A DNA stretch of 64,000 bases, from positions 18,562 through 82,561 of the forward strand of contig NZ_FZOD01000045.1 in NCBI RefSeq assembly GCF_900188345.1, read 5' to 3'. The position numbers and the translations under genes are program-made. Under the pieces are notes generated by a model. The model ran no database searches. It was not told the origin of the DNA and worked only from the letters and a program-made list of their open reading frames with translations. This DNA comes from Streptosporangium subroseum. Its GTDB lineage: Bacteria > Actinomycetota > Actinomycetes > Streptosporangiales > Streptosporangiaceae. Of the stretch, positions 49,992-59,227 are shown piece by piece; position 1 is the stretch's first letter; every line of letters starts with the position of its first letter.

Positions 49992-51536
49992 ATGCGAAGA
50001 ACGCTAAGGGCGGCCGCCGTAGCCGCGGTCCTCTCTACCGCGCTGGCCGCCTGCAGCGGCACCATCGGCCGGAACAGCGCCGCCCTCGTGGGGGGACCGG
50101 ACACCGATCCGAGCACCGCCGGGTCCGCGGGCGCGATCGCCTGGACCACCTGCACCGACATCAGGCGTCCCGACGGGCAGATCGCCAAGCCCGACCCCTC
50201 GTTGCAGTGCGGAAGGCTCACGGTCCCGCTCGACTACACCAAACCCGACGACCTGTCCCTGGACATCGCCGTCATCCGTACCAGGGCCACCGGCCCCGGC
50301 CCGCGGATCGGCTCCCTGATCTTCAACTTCGGCGGCCCCGGCGCCTCCGGCGTCGACACCCTGGCGCAGGCGGCCAAGGTCTTCGGCTCCCTGGGCGCCC
50401 GCTACGACCTGGTCAGCTTCGACCCGCGCGGGGTGGAGCGCAGCTCCGGCGTCAGGTGCGGCACCGACGAGGACATGAACAAGTACACCTCGCTGAACAC
50501 CCTGCCCACCAACGAGGCCGAACGGGCCGAGATCGACGCGGGCACCAAGGCCTTCGTCGACGCCTGCGGCCGGACGGCCGCCAAGCTCCTTCCCTACGTC
50601 GGCACCGTGAACGCCGCCCAGGACCTGGACCGCCTCCGCGCCGCCCTGGGCGACAGCAAGCTCAACTACTTCGGCATCTCGTACGGCACGCAGCTCGGCG
50701 CGATCTACGCGACCAGGTTCCCCAAGAACGTGAACCGGATGGTGCTGGACGGCACCCTGGACCCCAGCGCCACGCTGGAACAGCGCACTCTGGCCCAGAC
50801 GACCGGGTTCCAGCATGCCTACGAGTCCTTCCTGAAGGACTGCGTCAAGGAAGCCGGGCAGTGCGAGATCGGCGCCGACACGACCATCGCCGACAAGAAC
50901 GTCGAGAAACTCCTGTATGACCTGAAGGCCAAGCCGATCAAGGTCGGCAACCGCACCCTCACCCAGGGACTGGCCAGCACCGCCATCTCCGCCGCCCTGT
51001 ACTCACCGCTGACCTGGCCGCTGCTGGACCGGGCCGTGGCCGAGGGCCTGAAGGGCGACGGGCGGATCCTGCTGGCCCTGGCCGACAACTACAACGGCCG
51101 CCTGCCCGACGGCGGCTACACGACTCTCATGAGCAGCTTCCCCGCCATCAGCTGCGCGGACACCGCGGAGCGTCCGACCAAAACGGAGCTGGACAGGACC
51201 GAGGCCGAGTCGCTGAAGCTCTCCCCGCTGTTCGGCAGCTCGGGCCTGGGCAGCATCTGCACCCTGTGGCCGGTCCCCGGCAGTGACGAGGCCAGGAAGG
51301 TCAACGCCGCCGGCTCGGCGCCGATCTTGGTGATCGGCAACACCGGTGACCCCGCCACTCCGTACGAGTGGGCGCCCAAGCTGGCCAATGAGCTCGGCAC
51401 CGGTGTGCTGCTGACCTACAGGGGGCAGGGACACGCCTCCTACCTGTCCGGCGACCCGTGCGTCAAGAAGACCGTCGACAACTACCTCCTCGACGGGAAG
51501 ATCCCGGCGAAGGGGGCCACCTGCCCCGCGCCCTGA
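49992..51536 (+). CDS. Secreted alpha/beta-fold tripeptidyl aminopeptidase, lipoprotein
   Basis: 514 residues. Lipobox LAACSG with Cys at about 21. The hydrolase domain reads IFNFGGPGASGVD, YDLVSFDPRGVERSSG, the nucleophile elbow GISYGTQLG, and in the C-terminal domain GNTGDPATPYEWA (acid) and YRGQGHASYLSG (catalytic His). This matches the Streptomyces tripeptidyl aminopeptidase/SlpD-E family that trims N-terminal peptides of secreted proteins. ATG 49992 with GGGAG 6 nt upstream is the start; an earlier in-frame ATG (49824) lies inside aceE. Confidence 0.88.
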   Translation: MRRTLRAAAVAAVLSTALAACSGTIGRNSAALVGGPDTDPSTAGSAGAIAWTTCTDIRRPDGQIAKPDPSLQCGRLTVPLDYTKPDDLSLDIAVIRTRATGPGPRIGSLIFNFGGPGASGVDTLAQAAKVFGSLGARYDLVSFDPRGVERSSGVRCGTDEDMNKYTSLNTLPTNEAERAEIDAGTKAFVDACGRTAAKLLPYVGTVNAAQDLDRLRAALGDSKLNYFGISYGTQLGAIYATRFPKNVNRMVLDGTLDPSATLEQRTLAQTTGFQHAYESFLKDCVKEAGQCEIGADTTIADKNVEKLLYDLKAKPIKVGNRTLTQGLASTAISAALYSPLTWPLLDRAVAEGLKGDGRILLALADNYNGRLPDGGYTTLMSSFPAISCADTAERPTKTELDRTEAESLKLSPLFGSSGLGSICTLWPVPGSDEARKVNAAGSAPILVIGNTGDPATPYEWAPKLANELGTGVLLTYRGQGHASYLSGDPCVKKTVDNYLLDGKIPAKGATCPAP

Positions 51537-51616
51537 CCGTCCGGCAGACGCCCCGCCCGGCCCCTCTCGCGGCAGGCCAGCTCCGCGAGGGGATCTGGCC
51601 CGGCAAGGCCCCGCAA

Positions 51617-51652
51617 CCGTCCGGACGAGGCCTGACAGCCCCTTCCGGACGG
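51617..51652. terminator. Bidirectional terminator between convergent genes
   Basis: CCGTCCGGA (51617-51625) pairs with TCCGGACGG (51644-51652). A further hairpin at about 51560-51592 (CCCCTCTCGCGG with CCGCGAGGGG) sits closer to the aminopeptidase stop. The convergent kinase gene ends at 51657. Confidence 0.6.
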
Positions 51653-51656
51653 GGCC

Positions 51657-53462
51657 CTAACAGCCTTCCGGGCGGGGCAGCTTGGTCTCGAAGCGGAAAT
51701 CGACCCTGCCCAGGTGGCGCTGGAGCAGTTCTTTCATGGTCCCGTCCGCGTACATCGACTCGATCACGTCGTTGATCGCACGGCACGCCACGGGGTCTCC
51801 GCGTCTCAGGGCCACGCCGTACCGCTCCGAGGTGAGCTGGATTCCGGCGATCCTGAGCTGGGCCGCACGCAGGCGGGCCCCGAAGCCCGCGATCACCACG
51901 TCGTCCCCGGCCAGGGCGTCGGACCGGCCGTCGGCGACCTGGCTCGCGCACTTGGAGATGTCGTCGTCCCGGACGGTGACGAAGTCGACCCCCCTGTCGC
52001 GGATCATCGCGGCGGTGGTCAGGCCGGACGCGACGCAGATCTTCTTGCCGCGCAGGTCCCGAAGCTTGGAGATCTTCGCGCCGGCGCGGACGAGGACGTC
52101 GCGGTGGGCCACGTAGTACGGCCCGGCGAAGGCGACCCGGCCGGGGTCGGCGGCGTCGATCGAGAAGTTGGCGATCACGAGATCGACCTTGCCCTCCTCG
52201 ATCGCCGCCTCCCGGGCGGCGTAGCCCACGGGGACGAACCTGACCCCTCCTTCGGGCACCTTCAGGGCCTTCGCGATGTGCTCGGCGACCTCGATCTCGA
52301 ATCCCCGGGGCGGGTGGCCCAGTGAGACTCCGGGCAGTCCGTCGCGGTAGCCCACCCGGAGCCTGCTCGTCGCCCTGATCCGGTCGAGCAGGGCGGAGCC
52401 GGTGGAGAGCGTCGGGGTCGGGGTCGGGGTGGGGGTCGGACTGGTGGCAGCCGCTGTGGGCGTGATGTCCCCGTCCGGCGTGAAGCCGAACTGAAAGATC
52501 AGGAAAGCGGCGGCCGCGCCGAGGACCGCGAGCCCACCGGCGACCACGGACCGGCGCCGGGTGGTCCGGACGGGCTCCTCGGCCTGTGTCAGGTCCATGG
52601 TCGCCGCCTGGGCGCCCTCCGCGAGCACCTCCTCGGAGGCCTCCACCTCGTCCACCGGATGGCCGAGCAGGCGTTTCAGCAGCCCGTCCGCGGTGGGCCT
52701 GAGCGTCTGATCCTTGCTCAGGCAGCCGGCGACGATCTCACGCAGATCGTCGGGGAGGCCGCTCAGGTCGGCCTCGTGGTTGATGACGCGGTTGAGCGTC
52801 GCCACGATCGTGTCCCCACCGAAGGGCGCCTTCCCCGTGGCGGTGAAGACCATGGTCGAGCCCCAGGCGAACACGTCGGCGGGGAAGCCGACGCGCTCAC
52901 CGGCGATCTGCTCGGGCGCCATGTAGGCGGGGGTGCCGACGGCGCGGGTGGTGATCGTCCCGCTCTCGTCGATGATTTTCGCGATGCCGAAGTCGACGAC
53001 CCGGGGGCCGTCCGCGGCGAGCAGGACGTTGTCCGGCTTGAAGTCGCGGTGTGCGATGCCCGCCTGGTGGATCGCGGTCAGCGCGGTGGCCGTGCCGATG
53101 GCGAGCCGTTCGAGCGCCTCCCCGGTCAGCGGGCCGTCGCGCTCGACGACCTGGCGCAGCGAGGGTCCCTCGATCAGCTCGCTCGCGATGTACGGGGTCT
53201 CACCGTCGAGATCGGCGCTGAGAACCCGGGCGGTGCAGAAGGCCGCCACCCTCCGCGCCGCCGCCAGCTCCCGTGCGAAGCGGGACCGCGCCTGGGCCTC
53301 ACCGGTGAAGCGCACGTGCAGCAGCTTGATGGCCGCGCGTTCGCCGGTCGCCGACTCCCCGAGGTAGACGACGCCCTGTCCGCCCTGCCCCAGCCTGCCC
53401 ATGAGCGAGTAATCCCCCAGCCGCGGCGGATCCCCGGGCCGCAACGGTTTGATCTCCGGCAC
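51657..53462 (-). CDS. Ser/Thr protein kinase fused to an extracellular solute-binding domain
   Basis: 601 residues. The kinase domain (about 18-270) has GQGGQGVVY, catalytic Lys46, HRDFKPDN (138-145), DFG (157-159) and APEQ. Then come a basic juxtamembrane segment, one membrane helix (about 305-326), a Thr-Pro linker (335-352) and a family-3 type periplasmic binding protein fold (353-601: LRVGYRDGLPGVSLG, GFEIEVAEHIAKAL, ADPGRVAFAGPYY, KKICVASGLTTAA). Amino acids or similar small molecules probably bind outside and tune kinase activity inside. GTG 53462 with AGGGG 6 nt upstream is the start. It lies 124 bp after the DUF4097 gene on the same strand. Confidence 0.9.
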   Translation of the reverse strand: MPEIKPLRPGDPPRLGDYSLMGRLGQGGQGVVYLGESATGERAAIKLLHVRFTGEAQARSRFARELAAARRVAAFCTARVLSADLDGETPYIASELIEGPSLRQVVERDGPLTGEALERLAIGTATALTAIHQAGIAHRDFKPDNVLLAADGPRVVDFGIAKIIDESGTITTRAVGTPAYMAPEQIAGERVGFPADVFAWGSTMVFTATGKAPFGGDTIVATLNRVINHEADLSGLPDDLREIVAGCLSKDQTLRPTADGLLKRLLGHPVDEVEASEEVLAEGAQAATMDLTQAEEPVRTTRRRSVVAGGLAVLGAAAAFLIFQFGFTPDGDITPTAAATSPTPTPTPTPTLSTGSALLDRIRATSRLRVGYRDGLPGVSLGHPPRGFEIEVAEHIAKALKVPEGGVRFVPVGYAAREAAIEEGKVDLVIANFSIDAADPGRVAFAGPYYVAHRDVLVRAGAKISKLRDLRGKKICVASGLTTAAMIRDRGVDFVTVRDDDISKCASQVADGRSDALAGDDVVIAGFGARLRAAQLRIAGIQLTSERYGVALRRGDPVACRAINDVIESMYADGTMKELLQRHLGRVDFRFETKLPRPEGC

Positions 53463-53586
53463 TGCCGACCCCTCGCGTACGGCTCTTTGCCTGAACATTA
53501 CACACTTGGGCGGCGAAGATCACCCGTCTCCACTGGAGTGACGGGCGTAAAAGCCTCACGCCTGACGGGAGGGGATGAAACGACCC

Positions 53587-54387
53587 TCAGCTTCCCGCCC
53601 GGTCAGACGAGAAGATGTTCAGATCGCCCACGGTGGTCAGCGCGGTGATCTTTCGTGAGGACTCGGGGTCCAGCTGGATGTCGAGGTTCTTCCTTCTGGC
53701 GTCGGCCTCCACCCGATAACCGTCGCCGGTCGGCACCGTGACCTCCACGTCCCCGGCCGTCCTCACCACGGCCCTGACGCTGTCGGGCGGACCCGCGAAT
53801 CTCAGGGTGGCGTTGCCGCCGCCGATCTCGACGTCGGCCTCGGCGGACCTCAGGTTGTTCCCGGTCACGCTCCCCTGCTCGGTCCGCGCCCACAACGTCC
53901 CCCGCGCGTCGTCCACGACCACGTCACCGTAGGTGGTGGAGAGCCGCAGGTCCCCCGAGATGCCGGTGGCCGTCACCAATCCTTTGGGGGTCCTCGCCTC
54001 GACATCGGTGGCGGCGGGCAGGGTCAGGGTGTAGTCGACCTGGCAGACGGTCCCGCCCTCGTGGCCGTTCCCCGGGCAGGTGGCGCCGATCCGCAGGGTG
54101 TCGCCCTCCCACTCCTCCGTGACCCCGGGCCTGTCCCCGGTCCAGAGAAGCCCCCGCTCCATGGACAGCTGCCCCGTCACACCGGCGACGATCGAGATGT
54201 TGACGGGCCCGGTCGTGTCCACCACGACCTTGGACGACGTGAGCGAGTGCGGCGGGCGGGTGACGGTCTCGTACACCGTGCGGGGCTGGGTGATCTCGAC
54301 CCACACGGCCAGGGCGACGCCGAGTACGGCGAGCGCGGTGAGCGTCCCGCCCACGGCGATCCAGCCGGTCCGGACGTTGCTTCGCAT
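53587..54387 (-). CDS. DUF4097-like membrane-anchored beta-helix protein
   Basis: About 266 residues with an N-terminal membrane helix (GWIAVGGTLTALAVLGVALAV). The extracellular part has the repeated beta pattern of DUF4097/adhesin-like proteins: VVVDTTGPVNISIVAG, VEARTPKGLVTATGISGDLRLSTTYGDVVVDDARGTLWARTEQGSVTGNNL and GDVEVTVPTGDGY. The function is unknown; these often sit with two-component genes. ATG 54387 has GAGAGGG 8 nt upstream; ATG 54393 is also possible. It starts 15 bp after the response-regulator gene, so it is cotranscribed with it and probably part of the same envelope-stress circuit. Confidence 0.78.
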   Translation of the reverse strand: MRSNVRTGWIAVGGTLTALAVLGVALAVWVEITQPRTVYETVTRPPHSLTSSKVVVDTTGPVNISIVAGVTGQLSMERGLLWTGDRPGVTEEWEGDTLRIGATCPGNGHEGGTVCQVDYTLTLPAATDVEARTPKGLVTATGISGDLRLSTTYGDVVVDDARGTLWARTEQGSVTGNNLRSAEADVEIGGGNATLRFAGPPDSVRAVVRTAGDVEVTVPTGDGYRVEADARRKNLDIQLDPESSRKITALTTVGDLNIFSSDRAGS

Positions 54388-54402
54388 CGGCATGTCCCTC
54401 TC

Positions 54403-55044
54403 TCAGACCTTCAGGAAGCGCAGTACGGCCAGCACCCGGCGATGGTCCTTGTCCACGCCGGAGAGCTCGAGTTTCATGAAGATGTTGTTGATGTGCTTGC
54501 CGACCGCGCTCTCGGAGACCACCAGGATCTCGGCGATCCCGCTGTTGGAGCGGCCTTCCGCGATCAGCGCCAGCACCTCGTGCTCCCTGGGGGTCAGCCG
54601 CTCCAGCGGGTCGCTGTGCCTGCGGAGCAGGAGCTGGGCGACCACCTCCGGATCCAGGGCCGTGCCGCCCCCCGCGACCCGGCGCAGCGCGTCCAGGAAC
54701 TCGGTGACGTCGGCCACCCGGTCCTTGAGCAGGTAACCGAGGCCGCCGGTCGCCGTGGACAGCAGCTGGGTGGCGTAGCGCTCCTCGACGTACTGCGAGA
54801 GAACGAGGATCGCGAGGTCCGGCCGCTGGCGGCGCAGCACGAGCGCCGCGCGCAGTCCTTCGTCGGTGTGCGAGGGGGGCATCCGCACGTCGGTGACGAC
54901 GAGGTCGGGACGGTGTTCGTCCACGGCGCGCAGCAGTTCGTCGGCGTCGGCAACCGCCGCCACGACCTCCATGCCCGCCGAGCCCAGCAGGCGGATGAGC
55001 CCCTCTCTGAGCAGGACGGAGTCCTCCGCGAGCACTATTCGCAT
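54403..55044 (-). CDS. NarL/LuxR-family response regulator
   Basis: 213 residues. Receiver domain: IVLAEDSVLLREGL, phospho-acceptor Asp in DLVVTDVRMPPSHTDEG, and Lys in GYLLKDRV. The LuxR HTH reads RLTPREHEVLALIAEGRSNSGIAEILVVSESAVGKHINNIFMKL. It overlaps the histidine kinase gene by 10 bases (ATG 55044), so the two are a translationally coupled pair. Likely targets are the adjacent DUF4097 gene and its own operon. Confidence 0.92.
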   Translation of the reverse strand: MRIVLAEDSVLLREGLIRLLGSAGMEVVAAVADADELLRAVDEHRPDLVVTDVRMPPSHTDEGLRAALVLRRQRPDLAILVLSQYVEERYATQLLSTATGGLGYLLKDRVADVTEFLDALRRVAGGGTALDPEVVAQLLLRRHSDPLERLTPREHEVLALIAEGRSNSGIAEILVVSESAVGKHINNIFMKLELSGVDKDHRRVLAVLRFLKV

Positions 55045-56285
55045 GGCAGCTCCACTCTGATCGTCGTCGGGCCGCCACTGGGGCTGTCGATGCGCAGGAC
55101 CCCGTCCACGGACCCGACCCGCTGGGCCAGGCCGCGCAGTCCGGTTCCTCCGTCGAGGTCGGCGCCACCGCGCCCGTCGTCGAAGACGGTCAGGTGGAGC
55201 AGGTCGCCCCGGCGGTCGACCGCGACCTGCGCGCTGGAGGCCCGAGCATGCTTGGCGATGTTGGTCAGCGTCTCGGACACGACAAAAAAGGCCACCGCCT
55301 CGATCGTGGGAGAGGCCCGTTCGCGCATGTCGACGCGGAGCCGTACCGGGAACGGAGCCCGCGCGGCGAGGCCCGACAGCGCCGCGTCCAGTCCCTCGTC
55401 GTTGAGCACGGCCGGGTGCAGCCCCCGCACGAGGTCGCGCAGTTCCTTGAGAGCCTGCTTGGCCTCCTCGTGGGCCTGCGCGATCACCTCCCGGGCGGGA
55501 TCCGGGATGTCGGTGAGGGTGGCGCGTGCCATGCCCAGGTTCATCGCGAGCGATACCAGCCGCTGCTGGGCACCGTCGTGCAGGTCCCGCTCGATGCGGC
55601 GACGCTCGGTGTCGGCGGCGTCGACCACCTCGGCGCGGCTCTCCCTCAGGGTCTCCACCCGCAGGACCAGCTCGTCGCTGAGGCTGGGGCCGAGCATGGC
55701 CTCGGCGGCGATCACGTCCAGCGCGGTGACCCCGCTCACCACCCACGGCCCGGCCACGAACAGAACCAGCGAGAGCAGGACGAGAAGGGCGAACGTCGCG
55801 CTCGTCCAGGCGCCCTCCAGGGTCCAGCGCCGTACGGCGAGAGCGGCCGCGACCAGACTTCCCGACCAGGCCCCGACGACCACGACAAAACCGATCCCGC
55901 TGATCAGCGACGACAGCAGGTGGTAGCCGATCTGCCGCCAGGTGCTCCTCGTCCGCGCCGCGTGGAACAGCAGTTTCAGCGGGTTCCTTCCGCCCTCGGA
56001 ATGGCGCGGCACCGCGGGGATGTCCACGTCCAGGAAGGCGGAGAACCGGCACCGCTGCAACCAGGTGAGCACCCGCACGGCCTGGAAGAGCACCAGCAGG
56101 GCGACCACCGGGACCACGACGGTCCAGACGAATATCACCGACAGGACGGCCAGACCCACGATCGTCAGCGAGGCCAGCAGGGCGAGCGGAACGCCCGTCA
56201 CCACGTGAACGGTGCGAAGCCAGGTCCGCGCCGACCAGTGGGGGCGGATCCTGTCCCAGGGAGTGATCGCCTCGGTGTCGGTCAT
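55035..56285 (-). CDS. NarL-type sensor histidine kinase
   Basis: 416 residues. Several N-terminal membrane helices (VPLALLASLTIVGLAVLSVIFVW, VVVPVVALLVLF, LLSSLISGIGFVVVVGAW, FALLVLLSLVLFVAGPWV) hold a sensor part. They are followed by the HisKA_3 motif ERRRIERDLHDGAQQRLVSLAMNLGMA (His in RDLHDGAQ) and a short ATPase domain (SETLTNIAKHARAS, DDGRGGAD, GTGLRGLAQRV). It phosphorylates the overlapping response regulator. ATG 56285 is used; there is no clear ribosome site, and an upstream ATG at 56321 is possible. The signal is unknown. Confidence 0.9.
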   Translation of the reverse strand: MTDTEAITPWDRIRPHWSARTWLRTVHVVTGVPLALLASLTIVGLAVLSVIFVWTVVVPVVALLVLFQAVRVLTWLQRCRFSAFLDVDIPAVPRHSEGGRNPLKLLFHAARTRSTWRQIGYHLLSSLISGIGFVVVVGAWSGSLVAAALAVRRWTLEGAWTSATFALLVLLSLVLFVAGPWVVSGVTALDVIAAEAMLGPSLSDELVLRVETLRESRAEVVDAADTERRRIERDLHDGAQQRLVSLAMNLGMARATLTDIPDPAREVIAQAHEEAKQALKELRDLVRGLHPAVLNDEGLDAALSGLAARAPFPVRLRVDMRERASPTIEAVAFFVVSETLTNIAKHARASSAQVAVDRRGDLLHLTVFDDGRGGADLDGGTGLRGLAQRVGSVDGVLRIDSPSGGPTTIRVELPCE

Positions 56286-56543
56286 ACGACCACGGTAGAG
56301 ATCACAACCGTCCGGTTCCATGGGCGAGGTATCCCGTAAAAGGGTGAGGCAGGCCCCACCCCGGGAAGCGCCAACCTACCGCTGGGTCTCCCCTGTCTTC
56401 GGTCCGCCCGCCGTTCGCAGCCGGGCGACGCTCTCCATTCCGAAACCTTCCGGCCCCTTGGTATTGGACAGACCAATACAAATACCCTGAAAGCGTAGTT
56501 TTAGGTCGTAATGTGTGAGTCTGCGGATGGCGGAAAGGCTGAC

Positions 56544-58385
56544 ATGACGGCAACGGAATCCGCTTATCACCCGGAGCCGGCGGGAGTCCCCCCGTATCCG
56601 CCGATCGCCGACCACGGACTGATCGGTGACCTGCGCACCGTGGCGCTCGTGGACACGACCGGCACGATCAGCTGGTACTGCTGCCCGAGCTTCGACGCGC
56701 CCAGCGTGTTCGCCTCGATCCTGGACGCCGAGAAGGGTGGATCATTCCAGCTGGCACCCGGTATCCCGGCGAAGACCAAGCAGTTCTACTTCCCCGACAC
56801 CAACGTGCTGATCACCCGGTTCTACGCCGCCGACGGGGTCGGTGAGATCCAGGACTTCATGCCGATCGTCGACGGCTCGCACAAGAGCAGCCGGCACCGG
56901 CTGATCCGGCGGGTCATGTGCGTTCGCGGATCACTGCCGTTCCAGGCGCGAATGGCTCCCCGGTTCGACTATGGGAGGCAGCCGCACACCGTGAGCCTGC
57001 GGAAGGGCAGGGCGATCTTCGAGTCACCGTCGCTCAGCCTGGCGCTGACCGCCAGCATGCCCATCGAGGTCGACGGCCAGGACGTGTGGTCGGAGTTCAA
57101 ACTCGAGGAGGGCGAGACCGCGGTGTTCGCCCTCGACAGGTACGGCGAGGGCGCGGCGCTGCGATCGTGCCCTCTCGCCGAGGCGGAGCGGGAGTTCACC
57201 GCGACGGTCGCGTTCTGGCGTCGCTGGCTGTCCGCGTCGCTCTACCGCGGCCGGTGGCGGGAGATGGTGCACCGTTCCGCGCTGACCCTGAAACTGCTCA
57301 CCTACGCGCCGACCGGCGGGATCGTGGCCGCGGCGACGACCAGCCTGCCCGAGCAGATCGGCGGGGAGCGCAACTGGGACTACCGGTACGTCTGGATCCG
57401 TGACTCCGCGTTCTGCGTGTACGCGCTGCTCAGACTGGGCTTCAGCGAGGAGGCGGAGGCGTTCATCGGCTTCCTGTCCAAGCACGTCAGCCACGACAAC
57501 AGCGGCGCGTCGGGCCCGTTGCAGATCATGTACGGCATCGACGGACGCACCGAACTGCCGGAGACCGAGCTGTCCCACTTCGACGGCTACCAGGGCTCGG
57601 CCCCGGTACGCATCGGAAACGCCGCCGCCACGCAGCTCCAGCTGGACGTCTACGGGGCCCTCATCGACTCCGTCTACCTCTACGACAAGATGTGCCGGCC
57701 GATCTCCAGCGACTACTGGGAGCAGATCCACATCCTGGTCGACTGGGTCTGCGGCAACTGGGACCAGCCCGACGAGGGCATCTGGGAGACGCGCGGGGGG
57801 CGCAAGGACTTCGTCTACTCGCGGCTGATGTGCTGGGTGGCGATCGAACGGGCTATGCGGATGGCCCGCCGTCGCGGACTGCCCGCCGACACGGCGCGCT
57901 GGCAGCGGTCCCGCGACGCGATCTACCGGCAGATCATGCGGCGCGGCTGGTCGGACCGGCTGCAGGCCTTCATCCAGCACTTCGACGACGACGTCCTGGA
58001 CGCCTCGATCCTGATGATGCCGCTGACCAAGTTCATCGCCCCCACCGACCCGAAATGGCTGTCCACGCTCGACGCGCTCGGCAAGAAGCTGGTGTCCGAC
58101 TCCCTGGTGTACCGCTACGAGCCCGCGGCCAGCCCCGATGGGCTGCGGGGAGAGGAGGGCACGTTCTCGATCTGCTCGTTCTGGTACGTCGAGGCGCTCG
58201 CCCGCGCCGGACGCCTCGACGAGGCGCGGCTGGCCTTCGAGAAGATGCTCACCTATGCCAACCATCTCGGTCTGTACGCCGAGGAGATCGGGCAGACCGG
58301 CGAGCAGCTCGGCAACTTCCCGCAGGCCTTCACCCACCTCGCGCTGATCAGCGCCGCGTTCAACCTCGACCGCGCCCTCGGCTAG
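56544..58385 (+). CDS. Glycoside hydrolase family 15 protein (trehalase/glucoamylase-like)
   Basis: 613 residues. An N-terminal beta-sandwich (PPIADHGLIGDLRTVALVDTTGTISWYCCPSFDAPSVFASILD) and an (alpha/alpha)6 barrel carrying ERNWDYRYVWIRDSAF, FSVCSFWYVEA-type (GTFSICSFWYVEALARAG) and AEEIGQTGEQLGNFPQAFTHLALI, the GH15 acid-base and loop signatures. Actinobacterial members hydrolyse trehalose, a storage and stress sugar. ATG 56544 has GGAAAGG 5 nt upstream, whereas 56511 has none. It stands alone, divergent from the histidine kinase gene. Confidence 0.92.
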   Translation: MTATESAYHPEPAGVPPYPPIADHGLIGDLRTVALVDTTGTISWYCCPSFDAPSVFASILDAEKGGSFQLAPGIPAKTKQFYFPDTNVLITRFYAADGVGEIQDFMPIVDGSHKSSRHRLIRRVMCVRGSLPFQARMAPRFDYGRQPHTVSLRKGRAIFESPSLSLALTASMPIEVDGQDVWSEFKLEEGETAVFALDRYGEGAALRSCPLAEAEREFTATVAFWRRWLSASLYRGRWREMVHRSALTLKLLTYAPTGGIVAAATTSLPEQIGGERNWDYRYVWIRDSAFCVYALLRLGFSEEAEAFIGFLSKHVSHDNSGASGPLQIMYGIDGRTELPETELSHFDGYQGSAPVRIGNAAATQLQLDVYGALIDSVYLYDKMCRPISSDYWEQIHILVDWVCGNWDQPDEGIWETRGGRKDFVYSRLMCWVAIERAMRMARRRGLPADTARWQRSRDAIYRQIMRRGWSDRLQAFIQHFDDDVLDASILMMPLTKFIAPTDPKWLSTLDALGKKLVSDSLVYRYEPAASPDGLRGEEGTFSICSFWYVEALARAGRLDEARLAFEKMLTYANHLGLYAEEIGQTGEQLGNFPQAFTHLALISAAFNLDRALG

Positions 58386-58424
58386 GCCCGCCGCTCCCGC
58401 GGCCGGGACGACTTCGCGCCCTCG

Positions 58425-58590
58425 TCCGGCCTACCGTACGGCGGCCACCGCGACCCCGGCGGCCTCGGCGATCCGCGCCGCCGAGCGGGACACGAGGCCG
58501 AGGGCCCTGGGTACGTCCGCGTGGATCAGTCGACCGGCCCGCTTCACGATCCGGCTCGGTGTCGATCACGGTTCCGTTGGTTATGAGCAT
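58425..58590 (-). pseudogene. Possible remnant of an amidohydrolase gene
   Basis: Reverse-strand codons start MLITNGTVIDTEPD, the typical first strand of amidohydrolases, then lose the frame; a downstream frame reads VKRAGRLIHADVPRAL. The region lies directly opposite the MarR start, where a regulated enzyme gene would be expected. Rest of 58386-58673: a MarR palindrome and nothing else seen. Confidence 0.3.
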
Positions 58591-58628
58591 GCGCACGGAG
58601 AGTCTCCTCATCCACAAAGCAATCAAGA

Positions 58629-58644
58629 AAGCTTTTCCAAAAGC
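58629..58644. promoter_or_regulatory. Perfect palindrome, likely MarR operator
   Basis: AGCTTTT-CC-AAAAGCT (58629-58644) lies 30 bp before the MarR start in an AT-rich stretch, with ATCAA flanks on both sides. Confidence 0.7.
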
Positions 58645-58673
58645 TATCAAACGGTGGAGCTATCCTCAATTCC

Positions 58674-59207
58674 ATGGCCCCGGGAGAGATGACGCGGCGC
58701 GACCACGTCGACGAGATGATGGAGGGATGGCGGGCGGAACTGCCCGAGGCCGCCACCGTGCAGCTGGAGATCATCAAGCGCGCGGGAAGGCTGAAGGCCC
58801 TCGTCGAGGAGGTCACCCAGTCCGTACTCGGCGAGTACGGCCTCACCTATGCGGAGTTCGACGTCCTGGCCACGCTGCGCCGGGCCAGGCCGGGCTATCG
58901 CCTCAAGCCCAGCCGTCTCGCCTCCCGCTCCTCACTCACGACGGGAGGGACGAGCAACATCCTGCAACGACTCACGAGCGCCGGGCTCGTCGAGCGTGAG
59001 CCCGACCCAGCCGACGGCCGGAGCTCCTGGGTATGCCTGACGGCGCTGGGCGCCCAGCGGGCCGAAGAGCTCGCCCTGGCCACGGGCGAGGCTCACAAGG
59101 ACCTCCTCTCGGATGTCCCCGAGGACACCGCACGAGCCCTGGCCGATCTTCTGCGCGAGGTGCTGCTCGCGCTCGGAGACCGGCCCCGCCCCTCGCACAG
59201 GAACTGA
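58674..59207 (+). CDS. MarR-family transcriptional regulator
   Basis: 177 residues. The winged helix spans about 45-130: LTYAEFDVLATLRRARPGYRLKPSRLASRSSLTTGGTSNILQRLTSAGLVEREPDPADGRSSWVCLT, with the conserved wing DPADGRSxxV. A second start (ATG 58689) has GGGAGAG near it. It probably binds the 58629-58644 palindrome, autoregulating and controlling the divergent side, where only a remnant gene is left. Confidence 0.88.
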   Translation: MAPGEMTRRDHVDEMMEGWRAELPEAATVQLEIIKRAGRLKALVEEVTQSVLGEYGLTYAEFDVLATLRRARPGYRLKPSRLASRSSLTTGGTSNILQRLTSAGLVEREPDPADGRSSWVCLTALGAQRAEELALATGEAHKDLLSDVPEDTARALADLLREVLLALGDRPRPSHRN

Positions 59208-59227
59208 CCTGACGGCTTTCCGCGGGG

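Noticed and set aside
58360..58650. Treating the MLITNGT frame as a complete gene
   Set aside because: Homology stops after about 14 codons and the rest is repeated Arg/Gly/Pro; listed only as a possible remnant.
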